Shown: positions 1 to 9,400 of the stretch, one piece after another
Position numbering within the stretch: position 1 is the first letter of the stretch
Layout: every line of letters begins with the position of its first letter
Source of the DNA: Spirogloea muscicola
Lineage: Eukaryota > Streptophyta > Zygnematophyceae > Spirogloeales > Spirogloeaceae
NCBI GenBank assembly: GCA_009602725.1
Contig: WELB01000268.1
Span: 47,412 to 66,350 of the forward strand
Reading direction: 5' to 3'
Length of the DNA: 18,939 bases
Notes under the pieces: generated by a model
The model's input: only the letters and a program-made list of their open reading frames with translations
Databases searched by the model: none
What the model was told of the DNA's origin: nothing
Program-made: the position numbers and the translations under genes

Positions 1-306
1 CTCCACACTCGACGCGCAGACCTAGTCGCCATCCCGCCCGGCGGCGGTCCGCGTATCATCGCGGATGTGGTGACCGCCGACTGTGTCGACTCCGCCAACC
101 CCTCCAAGTCGGCGACGACCGCTGGGCTTTCGGTCGCTTTGGCGGCCCGGGGCAAGGAGCGGAAGTATGCCGATCACCCCCCAGGTGATGAGTTCGCGGC
201 CCTTGCCATAGACGTCCACGGGGCTTACGGCAGCGGCTGGCTGGATCTTCTCCAGCGGCTTGCCCGGCAGGCCATGGAGCGGCGGCCGGGTCCGCCAGGA
301 AAATGC
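1..306 (+). pseudogene. C-terminal fragment of a non-LTR retrotransposon polyprotein
   Basis: The frame is open from the window edge and has no start of its own. It shows RRADLVAI, then IIADVVTADCVD, then ARGKERKYADHP, then FAALAIDVHGAYG followed by a leucine-rich helix (LLQRLARQAM). This D...D...K-R-K-Y spacing followed by 'F.PLA.E..G' resembles the segment after the reverse transcriptase in restriction-like-endonuclease non-LTR elements. That family placement is from memory. No RT domain is visible in the window, so this is a truncated end. A second, diverged copy lies inverted at 739-897. The frame stays open beyond position 306, but the sequence there is a dispersed repeat, so I end the call at the junction. 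It could instead be a host gene that shares this domain. Confidence 0.5.
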
Positions 307-412
307 GTGTATATTAAGAGATGGGGAGGCCATGTGTGGCCAAGTACAAAGGCAAGCACATTGGACAAATGTACGTCACCTGCTGCTAAGCTGACCCGCT
401 CAGTAACCCAGG
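307..412 (+). repeat. Dispersed repeat with tRNA-like head, copy 1 (3'-truncated)
   Basis: It begins with GTGTATATTAAGAGATGG, followed by a TGGCC-containing head and AAGTACAAAGGCAAGCAC. It then runs to CTGACCCGCTCAGTAACCC, where similarity to the other copies (1428-1652, 15439-15655, 18312-18525) stops. It abuts the retrotransposon fragment in the same orientation, so the repeat may be the 3' untranslated tail of that element rather than an independent SINE. Confidence 0.55.
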
Positions 413-680
413 GGGGCTGCCCGGCTTCAACGCGGCCGGCTCCCTGGCCCAGGGTTTCCGGATGCGGCTCTCCGTGTCCCTTCAACGCTCACTCGCTCAT
501 GCCGTCCACTCGCGCGCGGGCCGTGCTCTTGTTGCTGCTTCCGGATCTCGCCCGGCTGCATCTTTTCCAGCCTCGAGCTACTCTGACCTGATGTTGCTCA
601 CCCGCGGGTATTGAACTTTCGTGTGGTTCCGTCATGTCTAGTTGTCTAGATGCCTAGCTAGTGTTGGAGCTCTTTGGATG

Positions 681-929
681 TTGTCCATTCTTTTTTGGCT
701 GGCTTCTGCCAGCCCCTCTCTCATAATGGGCGAGCTCATCTTCGACTGCCGAAGGCCCCGTGCACATCGATCGCCAGGGTCGCGAATTCGTCACCAACCG
801 GGTGGCTAGCATACTTTCGCTCCTTGCCCCGGGCCGCCTGGCTGACCGCGTGCCCTGCAAATGAGGCCGATCTGGTGGGATTGGTGGAGTCGATGCGGTG
901 TGAAAAGCCAGCCCGAAAAGAATTGACAG
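681..929. mobile_element. Short element bounded by 25-nt inverted repeats
   Basis: Positions 681-705 (TTGTCCATTC...GGCTGGCTT) match the reverse complement of 905-929 at 21 of 25 positions. The ~200 nt between them hold the inverted retrotransposon fragment. A third copy of the terminal motif, with ~50 nt of internal sequence, lies inverted at 2170-2241. The structure fits a MITE-like element or a palindromic rearrangement of one end of a larger element. No target-site duplication was confirmed, so the class is uncertain. Confidence 0.4.
739..897 (-). pseudogene. Second, inverted retrotransposon C-terminal fragment
   Basis: Read on the minus strand it gives RIDSTNPTRSASFAG, QAARGKERKYASHPVGDEF and ATLAIDVHGAFGS. 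Residue by residue this matches the fragment at 1-306 (CVDSANPSKSATTAG, AARGKERKYADHPPGDEF, AALAIDVHGAYGS). Only about 50 residues remain. Neither an upstream RT nor a downstream tail follows. The fragment lies inside the inverted-repeat element at 681-929, so it was either captured or is the core of a rearranged copy. It is not expected to be functional. Confidence 0.55.
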
Positions 930-1113
930 GTTCGAAGGGCAAAAGCGCTTAGCAGCTACGAAGGGGCCTGAAAGATGCTATGTCAGAACCGGGGGGAGGA
1001 TGGACCACCTATGAAGAGAAATTGCTCCAGCATCGATGCACATCGCTGGCCACGCAGTGGGCAGTGCAGAACATGGAAAGCTGCAGCATTACTTCGATTC
1101 CCGTGGTTACTAA

Positions 1114-1247
1114 CTTCACCTTTGGCACCTTAGCTTAGGTCTCCGTATGATGTAGCCTTGTTTAGTATGCACTAGACTCTGCCTGAACAATGTATTGGCT
1201 TGTATTGGCCTCCCTTCGTTTCATGCGCTCCGCACGCCTTCTCTCTT
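1114..1247 (+). repeat. Direct repeat pair, left copy
   Basis: This stretch and 1874-2010 are diverged direct repeats. The best-kept part is GCCTGAACAATGTATTGGCT with the following CCTCCCTT...TTTCATGCGC and CACGCCTTCTCTC. A dispersed repeat (1428-1652) and unassigned sequence lie between them. They could be solo-LTR-like remnants or duplicated flanks. No coding sequence is recognised in either copy. Confidence 0.55.
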
Positions 1248-1427
1248 GATTACCCCCAATGCTCCTGCCAGCTGCAGTCGACATCTTTGGCACTTCAGGT
1301 CCTCGTTTCCACACTCTCATTCAGAATATTGCCAATCTAGGCTATGGACGACGTGCAGATGTGTTACCAGCTGAGATGGGCTTGCCAGCTGCATATCTAT
1401 CGGTTTGCGGCGATGAGTTTCGGCATG

Positions 1428-1652
1428 TTTGCAGCGTGCTCAGGCTAATGCTTTGCACCAGAAAGCTGGGCCAGCTCTAGTTGGTGGCAGAAGGGCTTCG
1501 AATCTGCCACCTGGTTTCCAGGCATCGATAGGTGACCTTTATGTATTGACCCGTGCTTACTGAGCGGGTCAATCTGCTGTAGGTGATGTACGTCATTAAA
1601 TGTGCTTGCCTTTGTACTTGCCATTTTGGCCTTTGTTTGTTTCAAATACACA
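1428..1652 (-). repeat. Dispersed repeat with tRNA-like head, copy 2
   Basis: This near full-length minus-strand copy starts at GTGTATTTGA (plus 1652) and has CAAGTACAAAGGCAAGCACA. It has two perfect stems with 11-nt loops: 1546-1553 with 1565-1572 (TTGACCCG/CGGGTCAA), and 1483-1491 with 1503-1511 (GGTGGCAGA/TCTGCCACC). The second loop contains GATTCGAAGCCC on the element strand, resembling a pol III B box. Its end matches copy 3 as far as the AATGCTTTGCACC motif. Confidence 0.55.
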
Positions 1653-1873
1653 AAAACTTCCTCCCCGGCCGCCGCATTGCTTTACAGGCCCCTCTCCGGA
1701 ACCGACGCCCTCGGAAATTCGACACCTTCCCTTGCCCCACAAACACAAAGCAGAGGCCGAGTTCTATCCCCAGACGTGAGCCTCGAAACGAAACACCACC
1801 TTTGCTGCCAGCTTGTTGGAGCCTGCAAAATGCTCGACCGTGATGTGATCTCTCACTGATCGTTACATCGTCA

Positions 1874-2010
1874 CTCTGTTACCTTAGCCACCTTAGCATA
1901 GGGCTTCACTTAAGTAGCCCTGTTATTTCGCAAATACTTTTGTGCCTGAACAAGGTATTGGCTTGATTTGGCCTCCCTTTCATTTCATGCGCACCGCGCG
2001 CCTTCTCTCA
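1874..2010 (+). repeat. Direct repeat pair, right copy
   Basis: This is the partner of 1114-1247, about 760 nt downstream in the same orientation. It shares GCCTGAACAAGGTATTGGCT, GGCCTCCCTTTCATTTCATG and CGCGCCTTCTCTC. The 5' part (CACCTTAGCATAGG) is also recognisably related. No open reading frame of known family is present. Confidence 0.5.
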
Positions 2011-2169
2011 CAGGGTGATGTGGGCGTTGCAATCTATCAATAAGCATTCGGCGTTGAGTTGTGACGTTCTGACGTTTAGCTCGGGTCTGCTTCTGCCTCT
2101 TGTCTGCTCTTGCAGCACCGCCTCAACGGCGGTAGGGAGGAAGAGCAAGAGCACTCTTAAAGAATGTGG

Positions 2170-2241
2170 CTCTCCCATCAAAGGGAGCTCGCCCAAAGGG
2201 GGCAAGGGCTGTGAACATCCAGCCCAAAAAGAATCGACAAG
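2170..2241 (-). repeat. Copy of the left end of the 681-929 element
   Basis: On the minus strand this reads CTTGTCGATTCTTTTTGGGC, then CAGCCCTTGCCCCCTTTGGG and CGAGCTC. This parallels 681-737 (TTGTCCATTCTTTTTTGGCT ... CAGCCCCTCTCTCATAATGG GCGAGCTC). The rest of the element is not found here. Confidence 0.45.
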
Positions 2242-2808
2242 GTCAGAAGGGGCCACAGAGCACTTTCTCAAAGCTTTCCCAGCAGGAGAATCACTTAGTA
2301 ACCTCTAGTGAGGAGCCGCATATCAGAGACTAGCAGCCGGAGAGCAATGCAAATCCAAATTGCTAGCTCAGGTCTTTCGGATGCGCCTGTCCAGTTCACA
2401 CTAGCAATCAATGGCCCACGCCTTGCATCTGCGTGCTGGCCGTGCTCTAGCTGCAGCCTCTGGCTTTCCTCAGGCGATTGCTTTCTGGCTGCTAATCTTC
2501 TGATTTGCGGCTCCTCACTCAAGGTTACCGAGTGATTATCCTACCAAAAATGCCTTGAGGAGCACAAAAGATGGACAATTTTGAGAGGTGCAAGGCTGTG
2601 AGTGCCAGCCCGGTACGAATGTACAGGTGGTGTCGGATGAGAAGGAGCCAGCAAAGGAGGCCGGCTCGGCGAAGTAAGCAGAGGCAAACAGTTGAAAATG
2701 CCAGCTCAATACGTTGTGACAGGCGCTGGGATTTGGCCGACTATCTGGAGATAACGAACCTCTTCTGTGAAACCTACAATAGCTGCTAAAGCATGGCTGA
2801 CCAGGTGC

Positions 2809-3206
2809 GAGGTGGTGGTGCACCTGCGGCCAGTGTTGCGTGAGAATCACTCGTATACCAAGAAATCAAAGTGTCTTTTACCAGCCGGAGCTGACATACC
2901 TTGGGCATGTCGTGGGCAAAGACGGCATGTGCGTCGACCCCAAGAAGACTTCGGTCGTCGGGGTTGGCCTGTGCCACGGAATGTACCTCAGTGGCGGTCA
3001 TTTTTGCTTACTTCGGTAAGTACCTACAAGGGTATGGGAACTTGGCAATTCCTCTTACGGAGCTTACTCATAAGGACGTACCCTGAGAGTGGTCGTCCGA
3101 ATGCCAGAGGGCATTTGAGGGAACACAACAGGCCCTGACATCTCTGCCTTTTCTAGCCTTCCTGGGGAAGGCGTGCCATATGAGCTCATTTGCGACGCCT
3201 CTTTGA
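2809..3206 (+). pseudogene. Broken Ty3/gypsy reverse transcriptase to RNase H segment
   Basis: All three forward frames carry pieces of one Ty3/gypsy pol region. In order these are the end of the RT palm/thumb (VVHLRPVLRENHSYTKKSKC), then YLGHVVGKDGMCVDPKK, a WPVPRNVPQWRSFLL piece, YLQGYG...LTELTHKDVP, CQRAFEG, and YELICDASL, the start of the RNase H domain. The pieces switch frame at least twice. An in-frame TGA at 3084-3086 stands where the family usually has tryptophan. Similarity stops after CDASL, where the inverted repeat at 3216 begins, suggesting the element was broken there. No LTRs, protease or integrase are visible. The copy is clearly dead. Confidence 0.85.
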
Positions 3207-3215
3207 CAAGGTCAC

Positions 3216-3318
3216 GAAGGGCTGCGAAGTAGTGGGGTCCAGAGCAACCAACTTCCACATCAGCCCGGGCAGCCCAGCCTTGAAGCGCTGGCACTGGTCC
3301 ACAGCCATTACGAGCTTG
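3216..3318 (+). repeat. Inverted repeat, left arm
   Basis: GAAGGGCTGCGAAGTAGTGG and the following ~85 nt (including GGCAGCCCAGCCTTGAAGCG CTGGCA) match the reverse complement of about 3638-3736 with one ~7-nt gap and scattered mismatches. The arms are separated by about 320 nt with no recognisable gene. The left arm interrupts the Ty3/gypsy fragment. Confidence 0.65.
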
Positions 3319-3637
3319 TCATGCAGATTCGAAAGTAGCAGCCTGAAATGCCCGAAAATTCCGTAATCATAGCCTTCGAAGTTTCGGCACATACTGATGA
3401 CTTCTAGCTTGTCGCAAGCCTTCAGCTCTCCATGAAGCTCACCAAGGGCATTGTTGAGAGAGCCCGAGAGAAACTCTTCCACGCCAGAGGTGTTTAACAC
3501 CTGGGGGTTCTTCTCGGGCTCTCTTACAAATTCTTATGGTGAGAGTCATGGGGAGCTGAAGACGACTCGCAACGAGCTAAATGTTGTACGGGCTTGAAGA
3601 CTATGTGCGGCAAAACAGGCTGCTCGTTTTGAAGCGC

Positions 3638-3736
3638 GACGAGCCCATGAAGGCTGCGGATCATTGCCAGCGATTAAAGGCTGGGCTGCCATGCGAAGTG
3701 GGTCGCTGTGGACCCCACTTCTCCGCAGCCCTTTGT
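3638..3736 (-). repeat. Inverted repeat, right arm
   Basis: This is the minus-strand counterpart of 3216-3318. It contains its own potential 8-bp hairpin, GAAGTGGG/CCCACTTC, with an 11-nt loop. On the minus strand it directly follows a tRNA-like head (3737-3780), so this arm appears to be a variant body of the dispersed repeat family. Confidence 0.55.
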
Positions 3737-3780
3737 ACTTGGCCACACAGGCCCTCCTTCTCCTAATGTACACTCCATTC
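3737..3780 (-). repeat. Dispersed repeat head, copy 5 (partial)
   Basis: The minus strand reads GTGTACATTAGGAGAAGG, then AGGGCCTGTGTGGCCAAGTA CAAAGG, matching the first ~45 nt of copy 1. The sequence then switches to the inverted-repeat arm instead of the usual body, making this copy chimeric. Confidence 0.5.
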
Positions 3781-3799
3781 CTTCGTGAACTTGAAGGCC

Positions 3800-5370
3800 A
3801 GCGAGTGTACCCTGTAAACACGTGCAGTACCTGCACAAGCTGAGAACATGGACGCTCGCATGCTCATAATCGGGGCCATAAGGCAGGGGGTGAAGGTCAG
3901 AAGCTCCAGCTTTCCAGAAGCGACCAGCTATAGTATTGGGCGAATAGCCAGAGTGTAAACCTCCTGATGAGAACGGCAGCAGAGAAATGACGCAAAAACC
4001 AAAATAGCAACTTTCCTGCATTTGGCTAATGCTTATGCTGCAAGCACAGCTGGTGTTGTGGACCAAATCATAAGATGCATGAGCAACAACCGTGTGTGCA
4101 TATTTACAAGGGAATTTATGTCCCAGCCAGGTAAGCTTTAGGCGAATGAATGCCTAGAGCCGTTGTGCATAGCTGAGTTTTGTTGAAGTGCCAGACCGGC
4201 AACCTACAGGTGATTAGGCCCGATCTGACACCCCCGTTTCTTTGGCTTCCAGGCACAAGCCCTGCAGCTTGGTGATAGTGACAGGACTTGTTTAAGGAAG
4301 CTGACATGTAGCAACTACTATAACCCTTATTCCCACAGCCAGAATATTCGCAAGTACCTGGCCCACGGAGGTTTCTGTAGTAGCTTTCAGTCATATGATT
4401 GTCCGGTCAGCTTTGCATCGAATACTTTCTGTGACATCTGCAGTGCAACACTCACAAATGGACATAAGTCACGAGATTCAACGACCTATTAGTCACACCA
4501 ACAACCTAGACCCTGACCTTATACCTTGACATGTACCCATTTGTTCACGACTGGAAGTGCTGGACACTAGGCCTAGTCGATAAGTTGTGGGTGTGGGCGT
4601 GAAAAAGTAGTGAACACTGGGGATGAGAACCCCGGCGCACGTCGCAACTGCCTGACAGTTAGTCTCGGCAATTTGTACGATGAAGCCGGTCATTGCACAG
4701 GTGCTAGCGGCCCCAGATACCAAATGCCGATGTGAGCTGCCTGCACGTCTGTGATTCGCAGAGCTGGAGTCGACAAAGAACTTAATGCGCCATGTAACGA
4801 GCTTTCGGTTGATGTTCAGCAGGTGACAATAGAAGCTTGAGACTTACTTGCGAAACTTTCTCTCTGCAAACTGCGTTGTCAAGCAGTTGCTAGCTAGCCA
4901 GTTGGCCTTTAGTATCTCGAAAGGGCCTCAGGACCACGCACCCCACAACACCACGAACCTTGAGCTGTGAAGGCTATTCTGTCTCCGACATAGATACACA
5001 AGCACGCTTTCCTTCTAAAGCAAGCGAAGTTGCAAGCTGATTTGTGTCGCTGCATGGTGGTGGGATCAGGTTACTGGCTTGGACTCCGGAGAGTCAACGT
5101 CGCACAGTTCGAATCAGCGTCGATCATGTGGGGAAAGTGTCCTCATCTCCCACCGCAGCGTATATACCAATAAACCCATGCGCTGACGAACACTATAAAG
5201 GTTGAGAAGGAATAGAAGAGCGGTAGGTGTTTACCTCACCTCGATCAGCCCACCAACAGGAAGATATGTGACATTGTTAAACATTACCCCCTGCAGGCAG
5301 AGAGCCAGTGGTCACAGACATCAGATCTGCGAGCATAGGCACAATGCCGAATGATGGGTTGTGGCTCGCT
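3800..5370. other. Stretch without a recognised gene
   Basis: Both strands were read. The open frames are short, low in complexity or out of register, and none shows a domain motif. TATA-like strings (GTATATACC near 5160, CTATAAAGG near 5193) occur but lead to no plausible coding start. A TTCGAAT string near 5108 lacks paired tRNA arms. The stretch may be decayed element sequence or distal upstream sequence of the gene at 6111. Confidence 0.5.
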
Positions 5371-5601
5371 AAGGCCCCATGCTGAGAGAACCGGCCGAAA
5401 ATGTATCTACTCGGACAACCCAACAGAAGCATGCCACATATAGCCCACCCGGCTTTGGCGACGACCGCAGCCTCGAGCTGCGCTGGGCTTGGAGGCTGTC
5501 GACGACACGCCAGTCAGCTCAAGCAGAAGCAGCCAGCGCCGTCGTCGCCGTCATCGCCGCCGCCATCGCCGCCGTCGTTGGGAGTCGCCGCGCCAGTGTC
5601 A

Positions 5602-5631
5602 GCCGCCGCCGCCGCCGCCGCCGCCGCCGCC
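5602..5631 (+). repeat. (GCC)10 microsatellite
   Basis: Ten perfect GCC units sit inside a wider GCC/GTC-rich tract (about 5540-5631). They lie about 500 nt upstream of the start codon at 6111. A complementary CGG-rich tract follows at 6006-6046. Confidence 0.9.
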
Positions 5632-5632
5632 T

Positions 5633-5647
5633 GGGTTTGGGGTTTGG
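5633..5647 (+). repeat. Telomere-like GGGTTTGGGGTTTGG
   Basis: This is a short G/T tract directly after the GCC microsatellite. It resembles a variant of plant-type telomere repeats and, on the other strand, the C/A tract at 15174-15222. It is too short to call an interstitial telomere with confidence. Confidence 0.35.
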
Positions 5648-6005
5648 AGTGGAGGGGAGTGATCAAAACGGTGGTCGAAATGTCGGACTTGACATGCTCT
5701 CCCCCAAAATAAACAGCTCTTCTTAGACAATGCTTATATCCTCATTTTCTTCTCATACAAGGCAGGGGCTGTAGATAGCCAGTCCAGACAAAACGGACAA
5801 GGTCCAAAGGCCCACAATGCGCTAAAGTGACAAAGTTAGCAGAAGAAGAATACAATTTATGGGAGATCTAGGAACCCCGAGTCGTTCAGTGACCATCGGA
5901 GTTGCTCCAGAAGGGCGCCGGTTAGGACTAACCTTAATGACCCTTTAGCTGCCTCTCAGTCTAACTTAAATTTGCCCCCTCCCGCTGCAGTGAGACCCCT
6001 GCTGC

Positions 6006-6046
6006 AGCGGCGGCGGCGGCGGCGACGGCGGCGGCAGTGGCGGCGT
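6006..6046 (+). repeat. Imperfect CGG tract in the probable 5' leader
   Basis: CGG units broken by GAC and AGT lie 65-105 nt before the start codon of the MBD9-like gene. The tract can pair with the upstream GCC tract (5602-5631) as DNA. If both are transcribed they could also pair in the leader RNA. Confidence 0.7.
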
Positions 6047-6085
6047 TGGTAGAGAGGAGAGTGGCAGCGGCGACGGCGCAGCGAC

Positions 6086-6163
6086 ATGAGCAAGGCAGCG
6101 TGGCCGCAGCATGAGCCGGACGCGGCCCCTGCCGGTGCCACTCGACGGCTTGCGCCTCCGTGA
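6086..6163 (+). promoter_or_regulatory. Overlapping upstream ORF (25 codons)
   Basis: An ATG at 6086 opens a 25-codon frame (MSKAAWPQHEPD...) ending in TGA at 6161-6163. It is in a different frame from the main start at 6111 and overlaps it by 53 nt. If transcription starts upstream, scanning ribosomes meet this ATG first and would have to leak past it, which could lower output of the main protein. Its use is inferred only from position. Confidence 0.45.
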
Positions 6164-6491
6164 GCAGCCGCCGCCCCTCGCGCCGCCGTCGGGCCGCGGC
6201 GGAGACGCCGCCGCCGCCGCCGCCGCCGCCAGCTGCCAGCTGTGCGGCCGGGCCGAGGACGCCGAGGGCACGCTCCTGTGCGACGGCTGCGAGCACGGCT
6301 TCCACGCCGCGTGCCTGGAGCAGCCCCCAGCCGCTTGCCTCGGCAGCGTGGACGAGTGGTTCTGCAGCACCTGCCAGGCTGCCGGCGTGACGGCGCTCCT
6401 GCCGCTGGGGATGAGGGCGGGGCCACGTCACGAGGACCTCGATGAGCGGCGGCAGGCCGCGCTTGCCCGGGCGCGGCAGTCGTTGCAGCGG
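6111..6491 (+). CDS. MBD9-like exon 1: first PHD finger
   Basis: It encodes residues 1-127. A short P/A-rich leader including eight alanines from (GCC)8 at 6207-6230 precedes a C4HC3 PHD finger with ligands C42, C45, C57, C60, H65, C68, C85 and C88 (CQLCG...LCDGCEHGFHAAC...WFCSTC). PHD fingers typically read histone H3 tails. The start is the first ATG after an in-frame stop at 6087. The donor is CGG|gtcagt, phase 0. Confidence 0.85.
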
Positions 6492-9400
6492 GTCAGTGAC
6501 GCGCCTGGCTTTAACACAGCACCAGCGGTACATTGTGCCGATGGACTTAAGATACGACACCTGAGGCCTCCATTCAAGTGTCAAGCGCGAAATACAGCCA
6601 TGTACTTTAGGGGTCATGTCTTTCTTGAGGGCTCACATGAAGGTGACCACTAGCCAGTCTGCTTTCTCTGGAGGTCTTGTCCTCTTGCGTTATGGACGCC
6701 GCTGCTCACGGCAGCTTTCAGCGCAGCTAAGTGTCAGTAAGTTGCCTTGTCTAAGACTCTGATTTATAGACTGACGTATACTATTTATGATATAGACCTT
6801 AATGCGGAGTCCTTCCAGCATTATGCAGGTGTTCACAGGTGCATAAGCTCGCTGGCTTTTGTTGTACTTCTGCAATTTGCTACACTTAGGCTGAGCCTTC
6901 CAACAAGCTCGTGTTCGGTGCGCAGCTGTCACTGCCTTTTCAGGTGGGCGACGTTGCCATCCTGTCGCTCGGGCGCATTGATCCCCGGCCAGCGTACCAT
7001 GGCACGCTCCACATCTGGCCACCAGGCTTCCGCTCGGCCTGGCGTGAACCGGCGAGCGGTGTGGCGTGTGTGAGTGAAGTGCTGGACGGCGGCGATGCAG
7101 GCCCGGTGTTTCGTGTCTCTGGCAGGAGGCGCTGGAGCGTCGGCAGCTGGGAGGAGGATGCCGTCTCCTCCCTCATCAAAGATACGGAGCATGACGTTCT
7201 CGGTGCCACACCAATGGTGGCCGATGGCGCTGCCCCCAGGCCACTACTTGCGGAGGCTGCTACGCCGGCGGATGCCTGGCGTAAATTTGCAGATGCCTGG
7301 CTGCAGGATGGCGGGCCAAGGACCCCAGCGCCATCTGATTGGTTCCAGGCCGCGGCCAGAGACAAGTTTGGATTTGACCTCCCGGAGACTGTCGAGCTCA
7401 TCGAGGGCCTCCCTGGCGCAGAATGCTGCGGATCCTACCTATTCTTGTCCCAGGAAGAGAGGGAGAGCGAGAAGGAGAGGGAGGGGGAGCACGAGGTCGA
7501 AAAGGGCCACCAAGAGCATGAGAAGGATCATCCAAGGGGGCAGACAGCGGCCATTCTGCAAGGTGTGGCTGTTGGGGCGGGCTTCTCTGCGGAGCTGCTG
7601 GTCGACTTCCTCAAGGTGATAGTTGCCAATCATTCTCAGCATGCAGAGCCCTGAACCTGGATCATAGCTCCTTTTCTGTGTCAAGCTCCCCATGAAGATT
7701 GATCAATGCTTCTGAGCACTACAAGCATGGTGAGACAGAATAAACATGACAATCACAGAGATGGCTGTGTCTGCGACATACTGATTACGCGTCCCTCAGT
7801 TAGCAGCGCTGCCACAGTGGTTCTCTCTGGTCGCCGGTCACGTAGGCCTGTATGACGTGCATCTGGTGGACATTTTGGGTGCTCTGGACATCATATATCT
7901 TACACCTCTTTACCTCACAAGTCACAAACCCTGAATAAAGGGGAACAAGTTGTTTGCTTGATGCAAGCTTGCCAAGAAGTTGGCGTATTGCTCCAGTGCA
8001 TAGTACTACTTTAGGGTGGTTCGCCCTTGAGGCATTCACTTACAGTAATACTGCCTCATTTAAGTCAACCTTGCAGTGCTGAGTGAAGTGCTTGATGGAG
8101 ACGCCTTCTCTTATCCACAGGTCTGGGACTTCCTACTCCGGTCACATCGGTTGCTGGGTCTGGCACGCCCGCTATTGCTGCAGGAGCTCGAGGCCGGCCT
8201 TACAGCAAGCAGCACCAGCCCACAGCTGGGGTTGTCTCCACCAGTCGATGATGGCAAAGCTGAGGCTACTTTGATACATGTATATCTGGTGCTTGTGAAG
8301 CTCGTGTATTCGAGGCTGCTGTGTCAGCTGTCGCAAGCAAGTGATGGCAGCATTACTGTTGGGGCATACAGCAGCAGCTCTGGGAACGATGGAGGGTGCC
8401 CAGTCACGGCACAGACGTGGCCAGAGGTTGCCAGACGCACATTCCTTGCAACCGAGTGCTTGCGGAGAGCAGTAACCAAGGGCGGCGACAGGCAGGCCTC
8501 TGCGCAGGCCCCTCCTGAGATAGCGAAGAGCGCTACTGCAAGGCTATTACCTAGCCAGGCGGCCAATCTGTGGCGGACCTTGTGCGGCGATGCTGGGCAG
8601 GCTTCAGCAGCGTCAATTGAGAGCGATGCGCAGGTACTATCATGAGTCTTAGTGGAGCTTCTTGTCCATGGACTGCAAGTAGTAGTAGCAGTGACTGGGT
8701 TCAATTTTCCAGCCTTGGCTGGATAGTTGTGTTGCAAACACAACTGTGTGCTGATTAATTACTTCTTTTCGGGCTAAATCAAAATCGTAACTCGTGCACG
8801 TGCAGGCCACCATGACACTGAATCTGAGCAATGGTCTGACTGTCATCTGATGCTTGATGTGCAGCTCCTAGCAGGTGCTGAGCAGCTGTTGGTGCAGGCA
8901 TGGCAAGACGTACCGCGTGTTCTTGCAGTAGACCCTCTGCAAGACGGGTTACCCATAATGACCTCCAGTGCTGACCACAGTACCCATCCAGCAGGAGTAA
9001 TCCCTACACCAAGTGTGGCGCTTGCAAGGCTGCCTGACGTGGAGGATCAGCAGGCGAGCAGCAATGGAGGCAGCGGTGCAGAAGACTTAGCCTTACCTAG
9101 CAGCGGCAAGGGTGGGGGAGATGGCAGTAGTGGCACACCAAATTGGTGGGTGCCGCTGGAGCCCGTCCTGAAGCTAGCAACAAACGTGGGCGCCCGCATC
9201 CGCAATTGCATACGCGCGGCACTGGACGCAGGGCCCCCTGAGTGGGCCCGTGACAAGCTAGAGTGGGCTATCAGCCGCGAGATCTACAAGGGCAATGCAT
9301 CCGGCCCGACAAAGGTGAGGGATCTGGCTGCATTTATTCGAATCCCTTCTGACTGACGAATGTTGAAGAGGTTTCTATTGTCAATAGACAAGGTCACACT

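Noticed and set aside
1114-2010. Complete LTR retrotransposon bounded by the direct repeats
   Set aside because: Only ~620 nt lie between the repeats, with no pol, primer-binding site or polypurine tract visible, so LTR status is unproven.
2008-2308. Opposed open frames of about 90 residues in the repeat region
   Set aside because: They are translations of the terminal repeat motif and a leucine/glutamine-rich stretch. No family is recognised and no splice context is present.
5040-5140. Possible tRNA around AGTTCGAATCAGCG near 5107
   Set aside because: The T-loop string is present, but its stem has two mismatches in five pairs, and no acceptor or D arm could be paired.
5150-5205. TATA-like strings GTATATACC and CTATAAAGG
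   Set aside because: No supported gene follows within a sensible distance. Such A/T strings are common by chance.
5379-5726. Two overlapping forward frames of about 100 residues rich in A, S, P and R
   Set aside because: They come from the GCC/GTC-rich tract and microsatellite. There is no domain motif, and alternative frames are equally open, as expected of such composition.
5961-6617. Minus-strand open frames of 130-220 residues over the MBD9-like first exon
   Set aside because: They consist of R/A/G-rich translations of GCC repeats opposite the PHD finger, with no motif of their own.
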